Assembly (NCBI RefSeq): GCF_020097155.1
Contig: NZ_CP083691.1
Span: 2,418,001-2,482,000 of the forward strand
Length of the DNA: 64,000 nt
Origin: Micrococcus porci
GTDB lineage: Bacteria > Actinomycetota > Actinomycetes > Actinomycetales > Micrococcaceae
Direction of reading: 5' to 3'
The notes beneath the pieces are model-generated. The model was not told where the DNA came from, did no database searches, and was given only the letters and a program-made list of their open reading frames with translations. Below are positions 46,938 to 55,001 of the stretch, piece by piece. The stretch's first letter is position 1. The number at the start of each line of letters is the position of its first letter. A program made the position numbers and the translations under genes.

Positions 46938-48103
46938 GCGTGCTCCTTCCAGAGGTCGCGGGCGATCGCCGCGGCGGGGTCCGCCGTGGGCGCCACGAGG
47001 GCGGGGGTGGGCGTCGGGTCGGCGCCCGGCATCCAGCGGGTGATGCCGTAGCGGTCCCAGAACTCGACCAGCCACCGGGGCGGGTCCGGGTGCACGGCCC
47101 AGGCGGGCCGGCCGGTCTGCGCCGCCTCCAGGATGCCCGTGGAGAACACGGCGGCCACGGGGCCGGCGGTCTGCGTCAGGGGCGCGCCGGAGCGGTCCAC
47201 CGCGATCCCCGCACCCTCCCACCGGGCGTGCTGGGCGCGGGAGAGCCGGTCCCGCTCGGCGGGATGGGGGCGGTAGACGGCGCCGGTGGTGCGGACGTAC
47301 TGCTCCGCCGCGGCCGCAAACTGCGCGCGCGGCAGCTCGGCGCCGTGCAGCTGGCCCAGGAACAGGCCCGGGCCGGGGCCGGTCGATCCCGTTGCGGTCG
47401 GGTCCGCCGAGGCGGCTCCCCGGCGGGCGGCCTCCAGCAGGGCGGAGCCCACCGGGACGGCGCGCACGTCGGCGCGGCCCTGGGTCCACCAGTCGGCGTC
47501 CCGCGCGGTGAACGCGTAGAGCGTGGCGTCCCGGGGAACGGGCGGGGTGGAGACGGCCAGCAGGCCGTGCTGCACCACGTGCACGGACGCACCCCGCTCG
47601 TGCGCCCAGCGGACGGCCGCGCGCCCGGCCGGCAGGTACTCCCCCGCCACGAGCACGCGCTCCAGGCCGGCGAGCCGTGTCCCCACGGTGTCCGGGTCCG
47701 CGGCGTGCCCGGTCAGCTGCGCGGCGGCGGGCAGGTCCGGCAGCAGCGCCCCGGCGACGTCGGCCGGGACCACCCAGGCGACGCCCCCGAGGAGGCGGGT
47801 GCGGGCGGCGGCGTCGAGCCCGGTGCGGCCCTCCGCGAGGGCGCGCGTGGGCTCCACGAGGGCCGCGCGCTGGGTGGGGCCGGCGGACTCCACGGCGATC
47901 AGCGTGTGGACGTCCCCGGCCGGCAGGAGCAGGCGCAGGCCCGCGTCCGGCGCCTGGACCGCCCCGCGCGACCGGGCGACGCCGCCGCGGACGAGGTCGG
48001 CGGCACGCCGGGCCAGGGGCCACTGGGTGCGCTGCCAGCGGCGCCAGGCGTCCAGCTGCTCGGCCCGCCAGAACAGCGGCGGCTGCGCGACGGCGCGCGT
48101 CAC
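46934..48103 (-). CDS. Putative sialyl/polysialyltransferase-like GT-B protein
   Basis: This 389-residue protein is not a standard GT4. It has VHVVQHGLLAVSTPPV, the block YRPHPAERDRLSRAQHARWE, and VAAVFSTGILEAAQTGRPAW. The HP motif followed by a Ser-Thr motif is what bacterial polysialyltransferases and related CMP-sugar transferases use. Its place next to neuA and the NeuB fusion supports use of a CMP-nonulosonic acid donor. The N-terminal 200 residues are Ala-rich and unlike anything I recognise. GTG 48103 overlaps the upstream stop (GTGA). Confidence 0.6.
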   Translation of the reverse strand: MTRAVAQPPLFWRAEQLDAWRRWQRTQWPLARRAADLVRGGVARSRGAVQAPDAGLRLLLPAGDVHTLIAVESAGPTQRAALVEPTRALAEGRTGLDAAARTRLLGGVAWVVPADVAGALLPDLPAAAQLTGHAADPDTVGTRLAGLERVLVAGEYLPAGRAAVRWAHERGASVHVVQHGLLAVSTPPVPRDATLYAFTARDADWWTQGRADVRAVPVGSALLEAARRGAASADPTATGSTGPGPGLFLGQLHGAELPRAQFAAAAEQYVRTTGAVYRPHPAERDRLSRAQHARWEGAGIAVDRSGAPLTQTAGPVAAVFSTGILEAAQTGRPAWAVHPDPPRWLVEFWDRYGITRWMPGADPTPTPALVAPTADPAAAIARDLWKEHA

Positions 48104-49161
48104 GCCCACCACTCCTGGGCCATGCGCGCACGATGGGAGAAGGTGTGCTCCGCGTGGGAGCGGCGACGGCCGGCCGCGCGGATCCGGTCCCCCCACGCCG
48201 GCTCCGCGACGATGCGGCGCCCCAGCTCCACGAGGTGCTCGGTGTCCTCGAAGACGAGGACCTCCTCGCCGGGGACGTAGAACTCGGCGACGTCGGGCCG
48301 GTCCACCAGCTGGAGCCCGCCCATGCCCGGCACCTCGAAGGTCCGCATGGCGTGGCCGGCCTGGAGGCCGTGGATGTTGATGGCGCCGGCGGCGGCCGCC
48401 TGCACGGCGTAGGCCTCGGCCAGCGGGATGTCCCGCTCGGCCGGCAGGTCCGGACGGGACAGCTCCCAGGTGCGCAGCCGGTCCACCGGGTGGTGGCTCC
48501 ACTGCCGACCGTACGCGCGCACGGGGACGCCCGCGGACGCCAGGGCTCTCAGCAGCTCCACGCGGTTGGGGTACCGGGAGCCGACGAAGACGAGCTCCTC
48601 CGTCCGGGGGACGGCGGGCAGCACCATCTCCGGGTCGAAGCCGTTGGGCATGTAGTGCGCGTCCACCCCCTGGGCTGCGAGGGACTCGGCCTCGGAGCGG
48701 GCGTAGCTCAGCACGGGGCCGATGCCGCGGAGGAAGTCCATCGAGTAGTCGTGCCGCGAGAGGTCGTCGTAGAGCCAGAGCATGCGGGGGAGCGCGCGCC
48801 CGGTGACCTCGTCCCAGAAGGCGTCCCCGAGCGAGTCGCCCTTGATGACGAGCACGCGGTCCGGCGCGGCCGCGCGGAGGGCGGCCACGGCGCGGTCCGT
48901 GTCCCAGGCGACCCGCGCCGCGGTGCGGTCCAGACCGGCCTTCTGCGGCAGCTCCAGCGCCAGCTTGTTGCGCAGCTTCATGCCCAGGTCCGCGTACGCG
49001 TCGTAGCAGTGCACGGTGACGTCGAAGCCCTGCGCGGCCCAGGCCGCGGCGATGGAGCGGTGGTAGCCGTGGAACGCCGGGGAGACCAGGAAGAGCCGCT
49101 CCGGGCGGCCGGAGACGGGGCGCTCCCCGCGGGCGGCGATCGTGTAGGTGCCGGCGCTCAT
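48100..49161 (-). CDS. CgeB-like glycosyltransferase (Glyco_trans_1_2 family)
   Basis: The 353-residue GT-B protein has LFLVSPAFHGYHRSIAAAWA at the start, DRVLVIKGDSLGDAFWDEV, LWLYDDLSRHDY and the typical C-terminal MRTFEVPGMGGLQLVDRPDV followed by AEFYVPGEEVLVFEDTEHL. This pattern is shared with CgeB/spore-maturation and related surface glycan transferases. ATG 49161 overlaps the stop of the GT2 gene upstream. Its donor is unknown. Confidence 0.82.
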   Translation of the reverse strand: MSAGTYTIAARGERPVSGRPERLFLVSPAFHGYHRSIAAAWAAQGFDVTVHCYDAYADLGMKLRNKLALELPQKAGLDRTAARVAWDTDRAVAALRAAAPDRVLVIKGDSLGDAFWDEVTGRALPRMLWLYDDLSRHDYSMDFLRGIGPVLSYARSEAESLAAQGVDAHYMPNGFDPEMVLPAVPRTEELVFVGSRYPNRVELLRALASAGVPVRAYGRQWSHHPVDRLRTWELSRPDLPAERDIPLAEAYAVQAAAAGAINIHGLQAGHAMRTFEVPGMGGLQLVDRPDVAEFYVPGEEVLVFEDTEHLVELGRRIVAEPAWGDRIRAAGRRRSHAEHTFSHRARMAQEWWA

Positions 49162-50087
49162 CGTCGGGTGCCCTTCCAGATCAGGTCCCTCTCCGCCCGG
49201 AACACGGCATTCGCGTCCACGTCCGTGCCCCGGGTCTGGCGGACGCGGTTCACGGCCCAGTTCACGCCCGTGGCGGCGGTGAGGGCGCCCCTCAGCAGGC
49301 GCGGGCGGCCGAACTTCCGGGCGTAGCGGAAGCGGGAGTCGACGAGCCAGGCACGCCGGCGCAGCGGGTCCGAGGAGCCGTGGAGCCCGTGCACCACCCG
49401 CACGGAGGGCACCACCACGGAGGGGACGCCCCGCTCGCGCAGACGCCGCTGCAGGTCCACCTCCTCGGAGTTCATGAAGTACTCCTCGTCGAAGCCCCCG
49501 ACCGCGCGGACCTCCGCCATCGGCAGGAGCATCACGGCGCCCATGACCCAGTCCACGGCCACCGGGGAGTCGGCCTCGGCGGCCCGCACATCGTGGCCCA
49601 CGGCCTCGTGGAGGGCGGGCAGGTGGCGGAAGCGGGCCAGGGGGGTCAGCCACTCGACCGTCTGGTGCGTCACCGTGGGGAAGTGCCGGCCGGACCACTG
49701 CGGGGACCCGTCCTCGTTGACCACCTGGGGGCTCACGACGGCCGGCTGGTACGGGCGGGCGGCCTCCACGAGGGCGTCGATCTGCTCGCCCGTGATCTCG
49801 GCGTCCGAGTTCAGCACCAGCGCGAGCTCCGTGCGGACCTCGGCCAGGCCGGTGTTCACGTTGGCCCCGAAGCCCCCGTTCGCCTCGCGGCGCACCACCG
49901 TCAGCCCCTCACGGCCGGGCGCGGGCTGGGGGTACGGCTCCGGGGAGGCGTCGTCGGACACCACGACGCCGGCCACGCTGCGCCCGGGGGCGGCCAGGAG
50001 GGCATCGACCAGGGCGCGCGTGGGCTCCGGGTCGCCGTAGTGCGGGATGACCACGGTGACGGACGGGGCGATCCGTGAAGCAGGCAT
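49158..50087 (-). CDS. Glycosyltransferase family 2 protein (rhamnosyltransferase-like)
   Basis: The 309-residue protein has TVVIPHYGDPEPTRALVDAL, VVVSDDASPEPYPQ, ANGGFGANVNTGLAEVRTEL, the metal motif LNSDAEITGEQ and GGFDEEYFMNSEEVDLQRRL, a layout typical of bacterial rhamnosyltransferases of the GT2 family. It is the first gene of the coupled minus-strand operon and begins at ATG 50087, with GGAGG 10-12 bases upstream; the frame is open upstream but overlaps nothing conserved. Confidence 0.87.
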   Translation of the reverse strand: MPASRIAPSVTVVIPHYGDPEPTRALVDALLAAPGRSVAGVVVSDDASPEPYPQPAPGREGLTVVRREANGGFGANVNTGLAEVRTELALVLNSDAEITGEQIDALVEAARPYQPAVVSPQVVNEDGSPQWSGRHFPTVTHQTVEWLTPLARFRHLPALHEAVGHDVRAAEADSPVAVDWVMGAVMLLPMAEVRAVGGFDEEYFMNSEEVDLQRRLRERGVPSVVVPSVRVVHGLHGSSDPLRRRAWLVDSRFRYARKFGRPRLLRGALTAATGVNWAVNRVRQTRGTDVDANAVFRAERDLIWKGTRR

Positions 50088-50154
50088 GGGACGACATTCC
50101 TCCGACGGGGACGGCTCGACGAGGCCGCTGATGCAGACCCTGCAGCCGCCCCTC

Positions 50155-50160
50155 AGTATA
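50155..50160 (-). promoter_or_regulatory. Candidate -10 box of the ten-gene glycosyltransferase/NeuB operon
   Basis: On the minus strand TATACT matches the consensus in five of six positions, 67 bases before the ATG at 50087; no convincing -35 is seen. Confidence 0.4.
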
Positions 50161-50249
50161 GGGACGAGGGCGGGGTGGAATCGGGCGTGGGGGATGCCGT
50201 CGCCCTCGCTAGGCTGGCCGGACCACCCGCCCGCACGAAGGAGCCTCCC

Positions 50250-51350
50250 GTGACCGATCCCCGCCGAGGTGGCCGCGCCGTCCGCATCCCCGCCGGCGAC
50301 GGCAGCACCACGGCCGCGGGCCTCGACGAGACCGGCGTGCGGACCCTCCTGGACGCGTGGCGGCGGTGCGGCGCCGAGGAGGTCGCGGCACCGGCCGAGG
50401 GCGCCGCCGCGTACTGGGAGGCGACGGGCTGGGACTGGTTCCACGAGAACCTCGTGCACTCCGCCACCACCGCGGCCATCACCGCCGGCGTCGGCCGCAG
50501 GCTCCTCTTCCACGGCGCCTGCCTGGCCGATCCCGGCACGGGCAGCGCCGTCGCGCTGGTCGCCGCCTCCGGCACCGGGAAGACCACCGCGACCCGCCGC
50601 CTCGGACCCCACTACGCCTACCTCACGGACGAGACCGTGATCGTCGCCCCGGACACCCTCGAGGTGACCCCCTTCCCCAAGCCGCTGTCCCTGCTCGGCC
50701 CCTCCGGCGTACGGCCGAAGACGCAGGTCTCCCCCGACGAGCTCGGCCTCGGCGACGCGGTCCCCGCCCGGCTGGCCCGCCTCGCCGTCCTGGACCGGGT
50801 CCGGGACGTCGACGGACCCGTGACGGCGCGCGCCGAGACCATGGGCCTCGGCGACGCCCTGATCGCGGTGGTCCCCCAGACGTCGTCCCTGGCCCGGCTG
50901 CCCCGGGGTCTCCGGGAGCTGTGCCGGGTGATCGACCGGCTCGGCGGCGTCCAGCGCCTCGTCTACGCCGAGGCCGACGGGCTGCGCCCCGTGGTGGACG
51001 AGCTGCTCGCCGCCGCCCCCGAGCCCCTCGAGCCCGCCTGGGAGCCGCTGACCCCGGCCGAGCTCGCGGCGTCCCGGGAGACGGGCGACGCCGCCGCGGG
51101 AGCCGCGCGTCGCGAGGCCGTGGACGACGGGATCGTCACCGACGACGGTCGTCTCATCCTGCTCGCCGGCCCCCAGCTGGCCGCCCTGGAGGGGCTCGGA
51201 CCGGTGGTGTGGCTGATGCTCGAGGAGCCGCTCACCAACGCGCAGATCGTGGAGCGCCTCGCGGCCGAGGGACCCGTGCCCGACGACGCCGCCGACCGGG
51301 TGGCCGACGCCGTCACCGCCCTCGCCGAGTCAGGGCTCGTGCGGATCTGA
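50250..51350 (+). CDS. HPr-kinase-like (HprK-related) protein with C-terminal PqqD-like domain
   Basis: The 366-residue protein has a central P-loop, ALVAASGTGKTTATRRL (Lys111), preceded by LLFHGACLADPGTGSAVA and followed by YLTDETVIV, the layout of the HprK-related kinases found in exopolysaccharide loci. Residues ~290-366 look like a PqqD winged helix: LLAGPQLAALEGLGPVVWLM then LEEPLTNAQIVERL. The GTG start has AAGGAG 6 bases upstream and TAGGCT at 50210-50215 as -10. No HPr target is encoded nearby. It is divergent from the glycosyltransferase operon and complements the nucleotidyltransferase-PqqD pair at 16.9-18.1 kb. Confidence 0.75.
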   Translation: MTDPRRGGRAVRIPAGDGSTTAAGLDETGVRTLLDAWRRCGAEEVAAPAEGAAAYWEATGWDWFHENLVHSATTAAITAGVGRRLLFHGACLADPGTGSAVALVAASGTGKTTATRRLGPHYAYLTDETVIVAPDTLEVTPFPKPLSLLGPSGVRPKTQVSPDELGLGDAVPARLARLAVLDRVRDVDGPVTARAETMGLGDALIAVVPQTSSLARLPRGLRELCRVIDRLGGVQRLVYAEADGLRPVVDELLAAAPEPLEPAWEPLTPAELAASRETGDAAAGAARREAVDDGIVTDDGRLILLAGPQLAALEGLGPVVWLMLEEPLTNAQIVERLAAEGPVPDDAADRVADAVTALAESGLVRI

Positions 51351-51370
51351 CCCTGGCGCGGCCGACGGCT

Positions 51371-51386
51371 CCCCCACCAGCGGGGG
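51371..51386. terminator. Weak hairpin between the HprK-like gene and lepB
   Basis: CCCCC (51371-51375) pairs with GGGGG (51382-51386) across 6 bases in the 71-base gap between convergent stops. The stem is short. Confidence 0.3.
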
Positions 51387-51421
51387 TGTGCGGCTCTCCT
51401 GGGCCGCCGGCCCGCCCCCAC

Positions 51422-52222
51422 TCAGTGCCCGGACCAGTTCGACGGAGGCCAGACGGTGCTGAACACCCGGCCCACCACGTCCTCGTCCCGGACGAAGTGC
51501 GCGCAGTCCCCCGCCTGCTCCGCGGTGAGGCCGCGGCACTGGTACACGGAGTCCGCGGAGTTGGAGCGGTGGTCGCCCATGACCAGCATGGAGCGCTCCG
51601 GCACCGTCACCGGGCCGAAGCAGCGCGAGGACCTCGGGGTGGTGGTGCAGTCCAGCGTCCCGGGCACGAACGGCAGGTCCTCGTAGAGGTAGTCCTCCTC
51701 CAGCGGCGTGCCGCCGACGGTCACCGCGCCCTGCGAAGTGCAGCACTCCACCGTCTCCCCCGGCAGGCCGATGACGCGCTTGACCAGCGCGTTCTCGTGC
51801 GAGCGGCCGATGCCGGTGAGGTCGCCGAAGGTGCGCACGGCGCCCTCCACCGGGCCCTCCTCGCCCACCGTGTCCACACCCCAGGTCTCGTTGGCGTCGA
51901 ACACCACGATGTCCTGGCGCTCCGCCACGCCGTCCGGGTACGCGGTGCGGTTCACCAGCATCCGGTCGCCGACCTGCAGGGTCTGCTCCATCGAGCCCGA
52001 CGGCACCGAGTACACCTTGACCCAGAGCGCCTGCACCACGGACACCACCAGCAGCGCGACCGCCACGTTCAGAAGGACCGAGGCCCAGAACGGCAGCTGC
52101 ACACGGCGACGCCGCCCGGGCGCCGCCGCCGAGGAGGCGGGGGCGGGGGCGGCGTCGTCGCGGACGGCCTCGTCACAGGCGGCCTCGTCACGGGCGGGGA
52201 CGGCGTCCGGGGTGTGCGCCAT
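51422..52222 (-). CDS. lepB: Signal peptidase I
   Basis: The 266-residue protein has a disordered N-terminus, one transmembrane helix (about 44-68), then the catalytic Ser77 in YSVPSGSMEQTL and the general-base Lys148 in ALVKRVIGLPGE; GDHRSNSADS completes the active site. It removes export signals outside the membrane. It lies 3 bases after prs and is probably cotranscribed with it. It could process Sec-type proteins in general; a special link to the island is not shown. Confidence 0.95.
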   Translation of the reverse strand: MAHTPDAVPARDEAACDEAVRDDAAPAPASSAAAPGRRRRVQLPFWASVLLNVAVALLVVSVVQALWVKVYSVPSGSMEQTLQVGDRMLVNRTAYPDGVAERQDIVVFDANETWGVDTVGEEGPVEGAVRTFGDLTGIGRSHENALVKRVIGLPGETVECCTSQGAVTVGGTPLEEDYLYEDLPFVPGTLDCTTTPRSSRCFGPVTVPERSMLVMGDHRSNSADSVYQCRGLTAEQAGDCAHFVRDEDVVGRVFSTVWPPSNWSGH

Positions 52223-52225
52223 GGC

Positions 52226-53206
52226 TCAGGCATCCCCGTCGAACAGGCTGGTGACGGAGCCGTCCTCGAAGACCTCGCGGATCGCGCGGGCGATCAGCGG
52301 GGCGATCGAGAGCACGGTGAGGTTGTCGAAGCGCTTCTCTTCCGGGATGGGCAGGGTGTTGGTCACCACGACCTCGCGGGCCCCGGACTCCCCGAGGCGC
52401 TGGGCGGCCGGATCGGAGAACACCGCGTGGGTGGCCGCGATGATGACGTCCTTGGCGCCGGCCTCCTTGAGGATCCGCACGGCGCCCGCGATCGTGCCGC
52501 CGGTGTCGATCATGTCGTCGATGAGCACGCAGACGCGGCCCTCGACGTCGCCGACGACGGTCTTGGACTCGGCCTTGTTCGGCACGGTCAGGTCGCGGGA
52601 CTTGTGCACGAAGCCCAGCGGCACGCCGCCGAGGCGGTCCGCCCACTGCTCGGCCACGCGCACGCGGCCGGTGTCCGGGGAGACGACCGTGACCTTCTCG
52701 CCCTCGACCTGGCCGCGGATGTAGTCCGCGAGCAGCGGGATGGCGAAGAGGTGGTCCACGGGTCCGTCGAAGAAGCCCTGGATCTGCGCGGTGTGCAGGT
52801 CCACGGACATGACGCGGGACGCGCCGGCGGTCTTGTACAGGTCCGCCACGAGGCGGGCCGAGATCGGCTCGCGGCCGCGGCCCTTCTTGTCCTGACGGGC
52901 GTACGGGTAGAACGGGGAGACGACGGTGATCCGGCGGGCGGAGGCGCGCTTCATGGAGTCCACCATGATGAGCTGCTCCATGAGGTGGTTGTTCAGCGGC
53001 GCCGGGTGGGACTGGATGACGAACACGTCCTTGCCGCGCACCGACTCCCCCGAGCGCACGTAGATCTCGCCGTTGGCGAAGTCGTACGCGCTCATGGGCA
53101 GCAGCTCGGTGCCCAGGGCCTCCGCGATCTCCTGCGCGAGCCCGGGATGTGCCCGGCCCGCGGCCAGCACCAGTCGTTTGTCCTCGCTGCGGCTCAGCTC
53201 CGTCAT
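52226..53206 (-). CDS. prs: Ribose-phosphate pyrophosphokinase
   Basis: Prs makes PRPP from ribose 5-phosphate and ATP. The 326-residue protein has the ATP-binding block FVIQSHPAPLNNHLMEQLIM, the flexible-loop PYARQDKKGRGREPISARLV and the PRPP loop VLIDDMIDTGGTIAGA. The ATG at 53206 has a ~60-base leader if TAGGAT at 53275-53280 (minus strand) is the -10 box. glmU lies 82 bases upstream, in the usual actinobacterial glmU-prs order. Confidence 0.97.
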   Translation of the reverse strand: MTELSRSEDKRLVLAAGRAHPGLAQEIAEALGTELLPMSAYDFANGEIYVRSGESVRGKDVFVIQSHPAPLNNHLMEQLIMVDSMKRASARRITVVSPFYPYARQDKKGRGREPISARLVADLYKTAGASRVMSVDLHTAQIQGFFDGPVDHLFAIPLLADYIRGQVEGEKVTVVSPDTGRVRVAEQWADRLGGVPLGFVHKSRDLTVPNKAESKTVVGDVEGRVCVLIDDMIDTGGTIAGAVRILKEAGAKDVIIAATHAVFSDPAAQRLGESGAREVVVTNTLPIPEEKRFDNLTVLSIAPLIARAIREVFEDGSVTSLFDGDA

Positions 53207-53288
53207 GACGTCCCCTGTCCTCGGTCCTGCTCGGTCATTCCCCGTGCGCCTGCGGCCACGGTTCGGCGCACCCCATCCTAGGCCCGCG

Positions 53289-54797
53289 TCAGTCCTGCGC
53301 GGCCTCCGTGGCCTGGTCGCGACCCACGGCGCCGGCCGCCTGCGCGGCCTCGGCCGAGGCGGTGCCGGCGCGGCGGGAGACGACCCAGCCGTCCACGTTC
53401 CGCTGGTCCACGGCGTTCAGGGCCAGGGCGCCGGCGGGCACGTCCTGGCGCACGGTGGCCGCGGCGCCCGTGTAGGCGCCGTCACCCACGGTCACCGGGG
53501 CGATGAACACCGTGTTGGAGCCGGTACGCACGTGGGAGCCGATCACGGTGCGGTGCTTGTCCACGCCGTCGTAGTTGGCGGTGATGTTGCCGCAGCCGAT
53601 GTTGGTGTACTCGCCGATCTCCGCGTCGCCGGCGTAGCCCAGGTGGGAGAGCTTGGCGCCCCGGCCGATGGTGACCTTCTTGGTCTCGTAGAACGCGCCG
53701 ATCTTGCCCTCCTCGCCGAGCACGGTGCCCGGGCGCAGGTAGGTGAACGGGCCCACGGTGGCGTCGTCGCCGATCACGGCCTCCGTGGCGTCCGTCCGCT
53801 TGACGGTGCCGCGCTCGCCCACCCGCGTGTCCACCAGGGTGGAGTCCGGGCCGACGACGGCGCCCGTGGCCACCGTGGTGGAGCCGTGGAGCTGCGTGCC
53901 CGGCTTGAGGGTGACGTCCGCGGCGAGCTCCACGGTGACGTCCACCCAGGTGGAGGACGGGTCGACGACGGTGACGCCGTCCTTCATCCAGCGGCGCAGC
54001 ACGCGCTCGTTCAGCTGGCGGCCCAGGTCGGAGAGCTGGCGGCGGTCGTTGGCGCCCTCGACCTCCCAGACGTCGTCCGTGCCCACGGAGGCGACGCGGC
54101 CGCCCTCGGCGCGGGCCATGCCCAGCACGTCGGTCAGGTACTTCTCGCCCTGCACGTTCTCCGTGGAGAGCTGCGGGAGGGTGCGGCGCAGGAGGGCGGC
54201 GTCGAAGGCGTAGATGCCGGAGTTGACCTCCGCGATCTCCACGTAGGAGGAGTCCCCGGTGGCCTCGGCGTGGGCCAGGGCGTCCTTGTGCTCCATGATG
54301 CGCTCCACGAGGCCGTCGGCGTCGCGGACGATGCGACCGTAGCCCGTGGCGTCCGCGAGCGTGGCGGTGAGCACGGTGACGGCGTTGCCGTCCGCCTCAT
54401 GCGCGGCCACCAGGCGCTGCAGGGTCTCCGGGGTGAGCAGCGGGACGTCGCCGTAGGTCACCACCACGGTGCCCTCGAGGTCCTCCGGCAGGGCTGCCAG
54501 GCCCAGCTCCACCGCGCGGCCGGTGCCCGGGACCTCGTCCTGATCCGCGATCGCGAGGCCCGTGACGCCCAGGTCGGCGGCGGCCTCCTCGATGTGCGCG
54601 GCCACCCGGTCCCGCTCGTGGCGCACCACGGTCACCAGGTGCTCCGGCGCCAGCGACTGCGCGGCGGCCAGCGCGTGGCCCACCAGGGAACGCCCGCCGA
54701 TCGCGTGCATGATCTTCGGCGTCGCGGACTTCATGCGCGTGCCCTGGCCCGCGGCCAGCACGATCACGGCGGAGGGACGGACGGCGGTCTGCGGCAT
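53289..54797 (-). CDS. glmU: Bifunctional N-acetylglucosamine-1-phosphate uridyltransferase/glucosamine-1-phosphate acetyltransferase
   Basis: GlmU makes UDP-GlcNAc for peptidoglycan and surface glycans. The 502-residue protein has the uridyltransferase start VLAAGQGTRMKSATPKIMHA, GDVPLLTPETL, a left-handed beta-helix with repeated hexapeptides and the acetyltransferase block ETKKVTIGRGAKLSHLGYAG. The C-terminal ~35 residues are an Ala/Glu-rich tail often seen in actinobacteria. AGGAG lies before ATG 54797. Confidence 0.97.
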   Translation of the reverse strand: MPQTAVRPSAVIVLAAGQGTRMKSATPKIMHAIGGRSLVGHALAAAQSLAPEHLVTVVRHERDRVAAHIEEAAADLGVTGLAIADQDEVPGTGRAVELGLAALPEDLEGTVVVTYGDVPLLTPETLQRLVAAHEADGNAVTVLTATLADATGYGRIVRDADGLVERIMEHKDALAHAEATGDSSYVEIAEVNSGIYAFDAALLRRTLPQLSTENVQGEKYLTDVLGMARAEGGRVASVGTDDVWEVEGANDRRQLSDLGRQLNERVLRRWMKDGVTVVDPSSTWVDVTVELAADVTLKPGTQLHGSTTVATGAVVGPDSTLVDTRVGERGTVKRTDATEAVIGDDATVGPFTYLRPGTVLGEEGKIGAFYETKKVTIGRGAKLSHLGYAGDAEIGEYTNIGCGNITANYDGVDKHRTVIGSHVRTGSNTVFIAPVTVGDGAYTGAAATVRQDVPAGALALNAVDQRNVDGWVVSRRAGTASAEAAQAAGAVGRDQATEAAQD

Positions 54798-54861
54798 GGG
54801 GTGCTCCTGACGGGGTGGCTGGCGGGGGCGTGCCGCCCGGAGGAGCCGGGCGGGCGGGGCG

Positions 54862-54933
54862 TTCCGCCCCTAGGACTCGAACCTAGACTGCACGGCTCCA
54901 AAGGCCGGCGTGCTGCCATTACACCAGGGCGGA
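54862..54933 (-). tRNA. tRNA-Gln (anticodon TTG)
   Basis: On the minus strand the acceptor arms TCCGCCC and GGGCGGA pair perfectly, the D arm is GTGT/GCAC, the T arm is CTAGG TTCGAGT CCTAG, and the anticodon loop is CTTTGGA with TTG at 54899-54901. The discriminator base is A; CCA is not encoded. It sits between glmU and the sugar transferase, as in many related genomes. Confidence 0.93.
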
Positions 54934-55001
54934 GGGTCCGTCCACGCCTCGGGCGGGACGACGTGCCATTGTCCCACAGGCCCCGCCGGGGGTCGGGCCC
55001 G

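Noticed and set aside
51422..52222. A dedicated sortase or special signal peptidase for the island
   Set aside because: The protein has ordinary signal peptidase I motifs and no sortase motif, and it sits tightly against prs.
54862..54933. tRNA-Gln as a used attachment site
   Set aside because: I see no repeated copy of the tRNA 3' end on the other side of the sugar transferase, so integration there is only a possibility.
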